From the NCBI GenBank assembly GCA_047619485.1, contig JBLHKE010000174.1, positions 1 to 11,792 on the forward strand: DNA of 11,792 nt. The letters are read 5' to 3'. Within the stretch, counting starts at the first letter, position 1, and each line of letters starts with the position of its first letter. The notes under the pieces are model-generated. The model saw only the letters and a program-made list of their open reading frames with translations, did not search any database and was not told where the DNA came from. Below, in pieces: positions 1 to 6,701 of the stretch. This DNA comes from JBLHKE01 sp047619485. GTDB lineage: Bacteria > Verrucomicrobiota > Verrucomicrobiia > Verrucomicrobiales > DEV007. The translations under genes and the position numbers were made by a program.

Positions 1-970
1 CGAGGCACTCGGCTCGAGTAAACTCCTCCTCCTTCGAAAGGATGCGCGGTTCCTCTTCCTCTCCAGGAAACTCTGGCGTCACCTTCGGGAACGAGAACTC
101 ACGCCGCACGACGAGTTCTTCCCGGTCGCCGACAATCGGCTGGTGGCTCACCGTCCGAGCTTGCAGCATGCGCGTGTGATCAATGTCCACCACGGCTGTC
201 ACAATCTCGACGTCCTCGAACCCGAGGCGTTTGCCGGTCGCGAGGCGTTTGCCCCCGCTAGCGATGATCGCCCCGCCGTCAAAAATGACCCGACCCGACT
301 CGTTGCCGATGAGATTGGTGTAGAGATACGTCACGCCGAACGCCCGCGACCCCTCAAGTACGAAACGCTCGCGGATCCGCTGCTTGCCGAAAGCGAAGTG
401 GCTGGCGCTGGGCGAGAGGATTAAGTCCACCCCTCGCCGCGAGAGATCCGATCCCGGCCGCGTCGCCACCCAGGCGTCCTCGCAGATCTCGAAGCCGATT
501 CGCACCCCATCGAACTCGAAGATCAAGTCACCGAATGGCACGCTGATATTGCCGACCTCGATCTCGTCCGCGACATCATTCGGCCACGGCTTGAACCAGC
601 GTGGTTCGTAGTGCAATCCGTCACCGGCGAGGTATTGCTTGGCCGCGAACCCGATCAGCTCACCATTGGCCATCACGGCGGCGCAGTCGTAGATTTTGTT
701 CCTGTGCCAGACCGGAACGCCGACGGCTACAATCATTCCCTCAGTCTCCGGCAAGAGGTTTTGCAGTTCCTCTAGTGCCCGCACCCCGACCCCGGGCGAA
801 AGGAAAGCATCCTCGCAGCCATAGCCGCTGATAGCCAGCTCTGGCAGGCAGAGGATCGAGGCGCCAGCATCCCGCGCCTGCGAGATGGCTGCTACCAAAT
901 GAAGGCGATTTCCCTCCCAGTCGAGTGGGGTCTGGTTCACCATGCCTGAGGCAACACGCACAAGTTTCAT
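1..970 (-). CDS. nadE: Glutamine-dependent NAD+ synthetase, N-terminal part (runs off left edge)
   Basis: This gene encodes the enzyme of the last step of NAD synthesis, amidating nicotinic acid adenine dinucleotide with ammonia from glutamine in the cytoplasm. It was translated by hand from the ATG at 970-968; 323 codons are present and the frame is open to base 1. The visible part is the nitrilase-type glutaminase domain. The catalytic triad is Glu44 (in PELAISGYGCED), Lys111 (in KQYLAGDG, followed by an EPRWF motif) and Cys163 (in GFEICEDAW). The pattern resembles the long NADSYN1-like form (about 650 residues). The last visible residues are an acidic linker (303-317) expected to lead to the ATP-binding synthetase domain with SGGxDS, which lies outside the window. 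A GGAG at 981-984 lies 10 bases before the ATG. An unrelated nitrilase is unlikely because of the KQYL/EPRWF block and the linker. Confidence 0.93.
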   Translation of the reverse strand, partial: MKLVRVASGMVNQTPLDWEGNRLHLVAAISQARDAGASILCLPELAISGYGCEDAFLSPGVGVRALEELQNLLPETEGMIVAVGVPVWHRNKIYDCAAVMANGELIGFAAKQYLAGDGLHYEPRWFKPWPNDVADEIEVGNISVPFGDLIFEFDGVRIGFEICEDAWVATRPGSDLSRRGVDLILSPSASHFAFGKQRIRERFVLEGSRAFGVTYLYTNLIGNESGRVIFDGGAIIASGGKRLATGKRLGFEDVEIVTAVVDIDHTRMLQARTVSHQPIVGDREELVVRREFSFPKVTPEFPGEEEEPRILSKEEEFTRAECL

Positions 971-980
971 CGTCGCAAAA

Positions 981-984
981 CTCC
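981..984 (-). promoter_or_regulatory. Ribosome binding site of nadE
   Basis: On the minus strand GGAG stands 10 bases upstream of the ATG at 970. It supports this start over internal ones. The spacing is slightly long, so it is a moderate rather than ideal Shine-Dalgarno site. Confidence 0.5.
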
Positions 985-996
985 GCCAGACCGCAA

Positions 997-1023
997 GCAC
1001 AAGCAACCAAAAGGCACAAGCAA
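997..1023 (+). repeat. Direct repeat GCACAAGCAA, two copies
   Basis: The ten-base word GCACAAGCAA occurs at 997-1006 and exactly again at 1014-1023, a period of 17 bases. It lies in the divergent gap between nadE and the transposase gene. It could be a regulator site (17 bases is about one and a half helical turns) or a chance feature of an A/C-rich stretch. No function is assigned. Confidence 0.4.
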
Positions 1024-1038
1024 AAGTAGAACAACGGC

Positions 1039-1066
1039 TTGCATATTTCCAGAAATAATGTATATA
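1039..1066 (+). promoter_or_regulatory. Candidate sigma-70-type promoter of the transposase gene
   Basis: TTGCAT at 1039-1044 and TATATA at 1061-1066 are 16 bases apart and read toward the transposase ATG at 1073. If this -10 is used, transcription would start at about 1073, so the message would have almost no leader. Bases 1045-1072 show no Shine-Dalgarno sequence, which fits a leaderless or weakly translated message. The assignment rests on hexamer likeness and spacing only. Confidence 0.4.
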
Positions 1067-1072
1067 TAGTGA

Positions 1073-2077
1073 ATGCCTTGCCGTCGATTTATTTTACCTG
1101 CTGTCCGATCTTCTTCGTTCTACCACTGCCTTAGCCGTGTCGTGGATCGGCGTTTTGTCTTTGAGGCTCACGAGCGGGATATTTTTCGCAAGATCATGCG
1201 TCAGGTGGAGGAGTTCTCTGGGGTGCGTGTGTTGACCTGGACGATCCTTTCAAATCACTTCCACCTCCTGCTCGAAGTCCCACCGCGGCCAGCGGAGGAG
1301 CCTGATGATGCTGAAATCCTCGAGCGCTGTCGGACTATCTATTCTGCTGACGCGATGATCGCGCTGGAGTGGGAGTTCGGGGAGGCGCAGCGGGTTGGCG
1401 GCACCGAACACCAGCGGCTGCGGGCGCGATTCTTGAAACGGATGTTCGACCTGAGTGAGTTCATGAAGACTCTGAAGCAGAAGTTCACCAATTGGTTCAA
1501 CCGGCATCATGAGCGCGTCGGTGTCCTCTGGGAGGCGCGCTTCAAAAGCGTGATTGTTGAGGGGCATTGGAACTCCCTGTTGAAAGTCGCTGCCTACATC
1601 GATCTGAACTCGGTCAGGGCTGGCATGGTCGACGACCCGAAGGATTACCGCTGGTGTGGGTATGGCGAAGCTGTGGCGGGCGACCGTGCCGCGCGACGTG
1701 GGATCTCGGCGGCGTTGGTCGATTTGAAGCCGGACGCGCACTGGGGCGATGTCGGACCACGCTACCGGAAGATCTTGTTTGGGATCGGGGAGGAGCATTC
1801 AGCGCGCGCGGGGCTGTCTCGGGAGGCGGTGGCCAGTGTCTGGGCGGCGGGCGGCAAGTTGTCGTTGGCGCAGTTGCTGCGCTGTCGGGTTCGTTATTTT
1901 TGCGATGGCTTGGCGGTTGGGCGTGAGTCTTTTCTCGAGTCGGTATTTGCGGTGATGAGAGAGGCGTTTACGGAGCATCGTCGCAGCGGAGCGCGCAAGA
2001 TGACCGGTGGCGACTGGGACGGGCTAAAGGCGGTGCGTGCGCTGCGGGTCAAACCCGTCGACCCGGGTGAGTCGTGA
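1073..2077 (+). CDS. REP-associated tyrosine transposase (RAYT), Y1/HUH superfamily
   Basis: This protein is a single-strand DNA transposase-like enzyme of the IS200/IS605-related Y1 family, domesticated RAYT branch. In well-studied RAYTs the enzyme nicks palindromic REP elements through a 5'-phosphotyrosine. The metal-binding HUH motif is His62-Phe-His64 (in SNHFHLLLEV) and the likely nucleophile is Tyr175 in AAYIDLNSVRAGMV, the family's usual YxxLNPVRAGLV block with Pro replaced by Ser. Between them (residues about 72-150) is a charged helical insertion. The C-terminal region (about 245-325), with RYFCDGLAVGRESF and a basic stretch, matches the tail seen in many PVC and proteobacterial members. 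All catalytic residues are present, so the gene appears intact. No terminal inverted repeats, target duplication or accessory gene were seen, so it is more likely a resident single-copy RAYT than a whole insertion sequence. No Shine-Dalgarno site precedes the ATG. Confidence 0.88.
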   Translation: MPCRRFILPAVRSSSFYHCLSRVVDRRFVFEAHERDIFRKIMRQVEEFSGVRVLTWTILSNHFHLLLEVPPRPAEEPDDAEILERCRTIYSADAMIALEWEFGEAQRVGGTEHQRLRARFLKRMFDLSEFMKTLKQKFTNWFNRHHERVGVLWEARFKSVIVEGHWNSLLKVAAYIDLNSVRAGMVDDPKDYRWCGYGEAVAGDRAARRGISAALVDLKPDAHWGDVGPRYRKILFGIGEEHSARAGLSREAVASVWAAGGKLSLAQLLRCRVRYFCDGLAVGRESFLESVFAVMREAFTEHRRSGARKMTGGDWDGLKAVRALRVKPVDPGES

Positions 2078-2096
2078 GGTGTCGTTCAGCTTAGGG

Positions 2097-4166
2097 CTAG
2101 CAGACGATGTCGGCTCCCTCCCGGCTGGCCGCTTGTAGCAGGGAGTTTGCGAGCGCATTCTCTGGTCGGCTAAGCTGCGGGTCTGATTCTAAGAGTGCGT
2201 CTGCCAACTCGCGGGCGCGTTTTACCAGATCTGTTTGCGTGATCAGATCCCCGAGCCGCAGGCCTGCAAGGCCGCTCTGTGCGGTGCCTAGGAGTTCGCC
2301 TGGTCCGCGCAATTCGAGGTCGGCCTCAGCGATCTTGAAGCCATCGGTCGTCTGTTCCAACACAGCGAGCTTCTCGGATCCGCTGTTTTTTTTAGTGTCG
2401 CACATGAGGATGCAGTAGCTCTTGTGTTTGCCTCGTCCAATGCGTCCGCGCAGTTGGTGCAACTGCGCCAAGCCGAAGCGCTCGGCGTTGTAGATGAGCA
2501 TGATATTGGCGTTCGGGACATCGACGCCGACCTCGATCACGGTGGTCGCGACCAATGCCTTCGTTGTGCAGTTGCGGAAATCGGCCATGATGTTGTCCTT
2601 TTCCTCGGGGCTGACCTTGCCGTGCAGGAGATCGCAGGGGAATGGGTCGAGCCGCTTCGCCCACTCTTCGAACTCGGCGGTGGCTGCCTTGGCGCTCAAC
2701 TTTTCTGACTCGTCGATCAGTGGGTAGACGATGTAGGCCTGCCTCCCCTCGGTGAGTTGTTCTTTGACGAACTTCGCCGCTTTGGGAGTCGTCTTCAAAT
2801 CCCGCACCGCGGTGATGATCTTGCCACGTCCGGCAGGCAGCTCGTCTAGGATGGAGACATCGAGATCGCCGTATACGGTCATCGTTAGGGTACGCGGGAT
2901 TGGGGTCGCCGTCATCACCAGCACGTCAGGGGTCGTGCCGCGGGCGATTAGCTTCGCACGCTGGGCGACCCCGAACTTGTGCTGCTCGTCGACGACGACC
3001 AGGCCGAGGTCGTCGAAGATTTCGTCGCCAAAAAGCAAAGCGTGGGTGCCGATGAAAACTTGCGGCGCCCCCTCGCTGAACAGGGGCATGGCATCCTCCT
3101 TACGCGCCGAGGTACGCAAGCTGATCCGGACACTGAGTGGTTCTAGCCACTTCTTAAACGTCAGGTAGTGCTGCTCTGCGAGGATCTGCGTGGGTGCCAT
3201 CAGCGCTGCCTGGCAACCCGATTCGATCGCCAGTAGGATCGCGCCGATCGCTACGAAGGTCTTGCCGGCACCGACGTCGCCCTGCAGCAGCCGGTTCATC
3301 GGGCGTTCCAGTTTGAGATCTGCGCGAACCTCGCGGATCGATCGCTTTTGAGCTTCTGTTAGTGAAAACGGCAAGCTGTCGGCGAACTGCTTCAGCAGCT
3401 TTCCTGGACCACAGTGGCGCGCGCCCGGCAGCGATTCCTGGAACTTTCGCCGTTTGGCAACATTGAGCTGCAGTGCGAAAAACTCTTCGAAGGCGAGGTA
3501 GCGACGCGCATCGTCCAACTTCGGGTAGTCGCTGGCGAAATGGATCTCGCGCAGGGCGCGGGCGCGGCTCCATTTGGGAAATCCAGCAGCGACATTGTCG
3601 AAATACTCTTCGACCGAGTCATCATCTAGCTCCTCGAGGCAGCGGTAGATCAACGTGCGTAGCGGTCGCTGGCCGATGCCTTCGCGCAGTCCGTAGACCG
3701 GTGTGATCCGCCCGAGGTGGATCGACGTCTCCTCGGAATCTGGGTCGATGACCTCGAAGTCCGGGTGATCGATTACGAGCCGTTGGCCACTCTGCTTGAT
3801 CTTGCCGTAGGCCACCAGCTGCTGACCGGTCGCGATGATCTTTGCGACGTAAGGCATGTTGAACCAGCGGCACACGATCGGGTTGCTGAGCAGGCCTCCA
3901 CCAGCCTGTTCGATGGTGCATTCGAAGAAGCGTTTTCGTCCGGCGAATCGTAGTTTGGCATCGGTCACTTCACCGTGGAGGCACAGAGCCGTCTCGGTCG
4001 GCCCGTTGGGGAAGCTGTCGAACTCACGGCGGTCTTCGTAGCGACGCGGGTAGTGGTGGAGGAGATCGGCCACCGTCGTGTAGTCCATCTTCTCCAGCGA
4101 AGTGAGCGTCCGCGATTTGATGAAATCGAGTTCGGTGACTGGAGTGGATGGGGTGATCGCGGGCAC
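2097..4166 (-). CDS. recG: ATP-dependent DNA helicase RecG
   Basis: RecG is a superfamily 2 DNA translocase that regresses stalled replication forks and branch-migrates recombination junctions in the cytoplasm. At 689 residues it has the usual family length. An N-terminal wedge with an OB-fold (about 60-170) is followed by the helicase core: Walker A GDVGAGKT (296-303), DEQH box (393-396), motif III TATPIPRT (419-426) and motif VI QLRGRIGRG (571-579). The TRG region that couples ATP hydrolysis to movement follows (about 616-640, LELRGPGELLGTAQSGL). The start is GTG at 4166: an in-frame TAA lies two codons upstream and the next in-frame ATG (residue 27) would cut into the conserved N-terminus. 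A run of eight A residues in the coding strand encodes Lys592-Lys593-Asn594. The stop is 19 bases from the convergent transposase stop. The unknown 125-residue gene lies 66 bases upstream on the same strand, so read-through transcription is possible. Confidence 0.97.
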   Translation of the reverse strand: MPAITPSTPVTELDFIKSRTLTSLEKMDYTTVADLLHHYPRRYEDRREFDSFPNGPTETALCLHGEVTDAKLRFAGRKRFFECTIEQAGGGLLSNPIVCRWFNMPYVAKIIATGQQLVAYGKIKQSGQRLVIDHPDFEVIDPDSEETSIHLGRITPVYGLREGIGQRPLRTLIYRCLEELDDDSVEEYFDNVAAGFPKWSRARALREIHFASDYPKLDDARRYLAFEEFFALQLNVAKRRKFQESLPGARHCGPGKLLKQFADSLPFSLTEAQKRSIREVRADLKLERPMNRLLQGDVGAGKTFVAIGAILLAIESGCQAALMAPTQILAEQHYLTFKKWLEPLSVRISLRTSARKEDAMPLFSEGAPQVFIGTHALLFGDEIFDDLGLVVVDEQHKFGVAQRAKLIARGTTPDVLVMTATPIPRTLTMTVYGDLDVSILDELPAGRGKIITAVRDLKTTPKAAKFVKEQLTEGRQAYIVYPLIDESEKLSAKAATAEFEEWAKRLDPFPCDLLHGKVSPEEKDNIMADFRNCTTKALVATTVIEVGVDVPNANIMLIYNAERFGLAQLHQLRGRIGRGKHKSYCILMCDTKKNSGSEKLAVLEQTTDGFKIAEADLELRGPGELLGTAQSGLAGLRLGDLITQTDLVKRARELADALLESDPQLSRPENALANSLLQAASREGADIVC

Positions 4167-4176
4167 GGTTTAACTG

Positions 4177-4191
4177 GAGCTTCCTAAGCTC
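4177..4191 (-). promoter_or_regulatory. Small perfect hairpin in the recG leader
   Basis: Bases 4177-4182 and 4186-4191 are a perfect six-base inverted repeat (GAGCTT / AAGCTC) around a three-base loop. On the minus strand the loop and second arm contain AGGAAG, the only purine-rich Shine-Dalgarno-like sequence before the recG GTG, placed 13 bases from it. Folding would hide it. No U-run follows in either direction, so an intrinsic terminator is not supported. The stem is short and its role is a guess. Confidence 0.35.
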
Positions 4192-4232
4192 GAATGACTC
4201 TGATGGCGCGTAGATTTTTCAAATCCAAACCG

Positions 4233-4610
4233 TTACCTACCGACGATGCTGGCGTGCTCGAACATCGCTGCCTGCTCCCGGAGGTGGCGCTTCTTCTCGG
4301 TGCCGTCGCTCATCAGAACGGCGCGCTTCAGCTGTGGGTAACGATCGAGGTTGGGGGTGATCGATTGCAGGCTCTCCAAGTCTGCAATGATCGCGTCGGG
4401 GCGCAGGGCGGCGATCGCCCGATCGATCAGCTGATCGCGCAATGCGACGCTCGGGTGGGCAATATTGAGGGCTGGCTCGCTGCCGAGGTACGGGTGTAGG
4501 TGAGGCGGCACCACCAAGAGGCGTTCGCCATCGCGAGTCCGCTCGAGGGCGGCGGAGAGCAACTCGGCCTGAGCGGATTCTGACAAGATGATGATGCTAA
4601 CCTGCGACAT
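4233..4610 (-). CDS. Conserved-looking small protein of unknown function, coupled to the glycosyltransferase
   Basis: I do not recognise this 125-residue protein. Its ATG (4610) lies inside the end of the upstream glycosyltransferase gene, a 14-base overlap, and no Shine-Dalgarno site is visible, so translation is probably coupled. The sequence alternates predicted strands and helices as in a Rossmann-like fold: a beta strand (SIIILSE, 5-11), a helix, a second strand (RLLVVPP), a strand ending in Asp (PDAIIADLES) and a strand KRAVLMSD. There is no signal peptide or membrane segment. Two readings are possible: a degenerate CheY-like receiver (right length, but lacking the N-terminal acidic pair), or a stand-alone half domain related to the N-terminal GT-B domain of its neighbour, whose PHVFVVDTLPTG and RRSVFILRE segments fall in similar order. 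Neither is proven. It probably acts with the glycosyltransferase. Confidence 0.7.
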   Translation of the reverse strand: MSQVSIIILSESAQAELLSAALERTRDGERLLVVPPHLHPYLGSEPALNIAHPSVALRDQLIDRAIAALRPDAIIADLESLQSITPNLDRYPQLKRAVLMSDGTEKKRHLREQAAMFEHASIVGR

Positions 4611-5667
4611 TGGTCAGGACGCTCGCGGCGATCGATGCGCCATTCTGCGGAAGTAGAGATTGAGATTTTTCGGACATCCTTGCCCGGGATTTAGGATCTT
4701 TCATAAACGAGATTGCCTCTCCGAGTGAAGCGTCGTCGAATGCTGAGACGATTCTGGCGGCGCCTTGCTCGGCGAGCCCCCGTGCGCGGGCAAACTGATC
4801 ATCCAGCGGGCGCTCGAGCGGGACGAGAATGGTCGGCACGCCGAAGTGGACGAGCTCGTTGGTCGAATTGTATCCCGCTGCAGAAATGACGAAGTCGAAA
4901 CGCTGCCACAGGTCGGCGAGCGGGCTCTGCTCGAAATAGGTAACGTTCTCGCTGTCCGGTTGGGTGATTCTTTCGCGCAGCAGCGGGGGGATGCTGATCG
5001 CAAAGTGGAGGTTCGGGTGGTCGGCAGCGCAGCGTTCGACCCACCTGATCAGTTTGGCGAAATCTTTGTCTCCACCGCCACCGAATGCGACGCCGACGAG
5101 TTTTTGTTCGGGTTTGAGAATGATCGGCAATTTCGCGGCAGGTGGATCTTCCTTCGAGCGTAGCAGGATCGGACCGGTGAACGTCACCTTGGCGGGATCG
5201 ATGCCTGCTGGGATTGGTGTTTCACCTTGCCGATGTGGAATCAGGATGTGGGTGTAGCGATTGATTGCGGCGGCGATTTCGGGGGCTAGTGGCTTGCGCT
5301 GTTCGCGGAGGATGAAGACGCTGCGGCGTGCGCAGGTCGCCAGTTGGGCGAGTTCGCCACGGCTACCGGTCGGCAGGGTGTCGACGACGAAGACGTGCGG
5401 GTCGTAGGCGTTGATCGTGGCGCTGACGATTCCGTGGAGCAGCCTCGAGTAGGTCTTATCTTTCAGCGCTAGCGTCTTCTCGGCGAGGTGATGGTCGGAG
5501 GGGAACTGGATGTAGGGCAGCGATTCCATTTCGAGCAGATCGGTCGCTGGCGAGGAGGTCAGGAACAGGTGATCGTGCTCGTCGATCCCAAGTGCTCGTG
5601 CGATGGCGATCGTCCGCGCGAGGTGCCCGAGGCCGATGCCGTTGATCGCGTAGTGACAGAAGCGCAT
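4597..5667 (-). CDS. MurG-like GT-B glycosyltransferase (GT28-type C-terminal domain)
   Basis: This protein probably transfers a sugar from a nucleotide-sugar donor to a glycan, lipid or small molecule on the cytoplasmic side; donor and acceptor cannot be read from the sequence. It has 356 residues in two Rossmann-like halves. The N-terminal half starts with the glycine-rich loop NGIGLGHLAR (9-18), typical of MurG-related enzymes that bind the acceptor there. The C-terminal half begins with a strand ending in FGGGGDKD and carries the donor-binding block SAAGYNSTNELVHFGVPTIL (262-281) followed by a PLDDQFARA segment, where MurG-like enzymes hold the nucleotide sugar. It is not MurG itself, as the flanking genes are not division or cell wall genes and the N-terminus differs. 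It resembles the MJ1255/VC2487-type glycosyltransferases. No Shine-Dalgarno site is obvious before the ATG. The next gene overlaps its end by 14 bases. Confidence 0.85.
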   Translation of the reverse strand: MRFCHYAINGIGLGHLARTIAIARALGIDEHDHLFLTSSPATDLLEMESLPYIQFPSDHHLAEKTLALKDKTYSRLLHGIVSATINAYDPHVFVVDTLPTGSRGELAQLATCARRSVFILREQRKPLAPEIAAAINRYTHILIPHRQGETPIPAGIDPAKVTFTGPILLRSKEDPPAAKLPIILKPEQKLVGVAFGGGGDKDFAKLIRWVERCAADHPNLHFAISIPPLLRERITQPDSENVTYFEQSPLADLWQRFDFVISAAGYNSTNELVHFGVPTILVPLERPLDDQFARARGLAEQGAARIVSAFDDASLGEAISFMKDPKSRARMSEKSQSLLPQNGASIAASVLTNVAG

Positions 5668-5783
5668 TGTCTACTGCGTCCGACCCTCGAGTTGGCGGAT
5701 CCCAGCAGCGACGGTCGTGGTGGCGAGGGGCTCCGGCAACTGTGGGGTGAACGGGGAAATGGAGGTGGAAGATCGGAGCATAC

Positions 5784-5811
5784 TTGCAGCCCATCGTAGG
5801 AGCAGGATAGT
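5784..5811 (+). promoter_or_regulatory. Candidate promoter of the DCC-family gene
   Basis: TTGCAG (5784-5789) and GATAGT (5806-5811) are 16 bases apart, followed by a T-run and the GTG start at 5833. This would give a leader of about 15 bases. The -10 is a poor match, so the call is tentative. The rest of the 165-base divergent gap (5668-5832) shows no other clear signal. Confidence 0.3.
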
Positions 5812-5832
5812 TTTTCCGCAAACCTTGAAGTT

Positions 5833-6276
5833 GTGCTAGACTCCTCTGTGGATCGAACCAAACACATTGTCCTCTATGATAGCGACTGTCCGCTCTGTAC
5901 CTTCCAGATGCGGTTGGTGACGTGGCTCGATTGGCTGGACAAGGTGCGCCTGCTGCCGATCAGCGATCCCGAGGCATCGGACATCGCCCCGGAATTAACA
6001 CGCGAGCAACTGCGTGAGGCGATTCACTGCGTCACGCCCGATGATCAAGTCTACCGCGGGGCGCGCTGTTTCCGCTTCTTGGGTTTCCGACTTCCGGCGC
6101 TGGTGCCGCTGGCGTTGTTCCTGTGGATCCCCGGAGTGATCTGGGTGGCGGAAAAAGTCTACATGTGGGTGAGCCGTAACCGCCACCTACTGAGTAAAAT
6201 TTTTGGATGTAAAGGAGCTTGTGCGATCCTGCCGGAACGCAAACGTGATGTCGATGAGGGTGAGCAGCAGGGGTAG
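5833..6276 (+). CDS. DCC-family (DUF393/YuxK-like) thiol-disulfide oxidoreductase-like protein
   Basis: This 147-residue protein belongs to the DCC family, predicted thioredoxin-fold proteins named after an N-terminal D-x-D-C-x-x-C motif. The motif is Asp16-Ser-Asp18-Cys19-Pro-Leu-Cys22, directly after a beta strand (HIVLY). Further family marks are the middle block with YRGARCFRFLG (74-84) and a hydrophobic segment (about 87-112) that may be a membrane-associated helix or the buried core helix of the family. A second cysteine pair, GCKGAC (126-130), sits near the C-terminus. The substrate is unknown; redox activity is assumed from the CxxC. The start is GTG at 5833, or the in-frame GTG at 5848, five codons later; neither has a strong Shine-Dalgarno site. 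It is divergent from the glycosyltransferase and convergent with the small gene at 6405-6620. Confidence 0.85.
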   Translation: MLDSSVDRTKHIVLYDSDCPLCTFQMRLVTWLDWLDKVRLLPISDPEASDIAPELTREQLREAIHCVTPDDQVYRGARCFRFLGFRLPALVPLALFLWIPGVIWVAEKVYMWVSRNRHLLSKIFGCKGACAILPERKRDVDEGEQQG

Positions 6277-6404
6277 CGATCGATAGGAATGGAGTCGGGT
6301 TTGTACTGCAATCCGCAGCTCGCCGCTTCGCTGTATTTCTGCCGGCATCAGGCTGGGCATGGAGAGCCCTTGGTAAGTAACAAGTCTACGATGGCACCGT
6401 GTAA
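6277..6404. other. Convergent intergenic gap, no clear terminator
   Basis: These 128 bases separate two convergent stops. Only weak four-base stems were found (for example GGGC/GCCC around 6355-6369), none followed by a T-run. No gene or known RNA is supported. Confidence 0.5.
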
Positions 6405-6620
6405 TTAGTCCTTGTTGAAAAACCCGCCGATTGCGTCCTTGGCGGCGTCGAGTGGGTTGCTTCCATCCTTGCCGTCACCGTTGACGAAGTTCTCCAACTG
6501 GTCGGCGATCGGGCCGGGGAGTTTGTCTTTGAGGAAGTCGAGCACGGCGACGACGGAGCCCTGGGCTTGCTCTTCTGAGATGCCAACTTTGGCGACGATT
6601 TGATCGATGATTTCTTTCAT
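6405..6620 (-). CDS. Small acidic helical protein, 71 residues, function unknown
   Basis: The protein begins MKEIIDQIVAKVGISEEQAQ and continues with VLDFLKDKLPGPIADQLENF, then a Gly/Asp-rich linker and a short tail ending in GGFFNKD. The pattern of a helix, GISEEQA turn, helix and KLPGPIA segment is seen in small conserved bacterial proteins with a DUF2267/DUF2780-like appearance, for which I know no firm function. No signal peptide or membrane segment is visible. I chose the ATG at 6620 because homology-like sequence starts there. A TTG at 6683 in the same frame would add 21 residues of low-complexity sequence and is less likely. No Shine-Dalgarno site precedes this ATG, but an eight-codon mini-ORF with one ends two bases before it. 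It is the last gene of the rightward minus-strand cluster, 81 bases after the exported 200-residue protein. Confidence 0.72.
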   Translation of the reverse strand: MKEIIDQIVAKVGISEEQAQGSVVAVLDFLKDKLPGPIADQLENFVNGDGKDGSNPLDAAKDAIGGFFNKD

Positions 6621-6622
6621 GG

Positions 6623-6649
6623 CTAGCGACGAATTTCTGTGTGGTTCAT
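6623..6649 (-). other. Eight-codon mini-ORF upstream of the 71-residue gene
   Basis: On the minus strand ATG at 6649 opens an eight-codon frame (MNHTEIRR) ending in TAG at 6623-6625, two bases before the ATG of the 71-residue gene. A GGAGG at 6658-6662 lies eight bases before this ATG, whereas the downstream gene has no such site. Ribosomes could therefore load on the mini-ORF and reinitiate. It could also be chance. Confidence 0.3.
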
Positions 6650-6701
6650 GGGGGGAGCCTCCGATGTCGACGCCTGCTTGCAACCGTGTGGGCGTTGGAA
6701 C

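Noticed and set aside
741..1034. 97-codon minus-strand frame overlapping the nadE start
   Set aside because: It is another frame of the nadE coding strand, and nadE has its full catalytic triad in the chosen frame.
1250..1798. 182-codon open frame antisense to the transposase gene
   Set aside because: It lies wholly inside the well-supported transposase gene and shows no domain; it is a typical GC-rich shadow frame.
1073..2077. Complete insertion sequence around the transposase
   Set aside because: No terminal inverted repeats, subterminal hairpins or target duplications were found by eye in the flanks.
4213..4225. AT-rich inverted repeat GATTT/AAATC after the 125-residue gene
   Set aside because: The five-base A/T stem with no following T-run is too weak for a terminator.
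5456..5821. 121-codon minus-strand frame across the glycosyltransferase start
   Set aside because: Most of it is the glycosyltransferase gene in another frame and the product is Arg/Pro/Ser-rich without motifs.
6621..6683. TTG start extending the 71-residue protein by 21 residues
   Set aside because: The added sequence is low in structure and the conserved-looking protein begins at the ATG at 6620.
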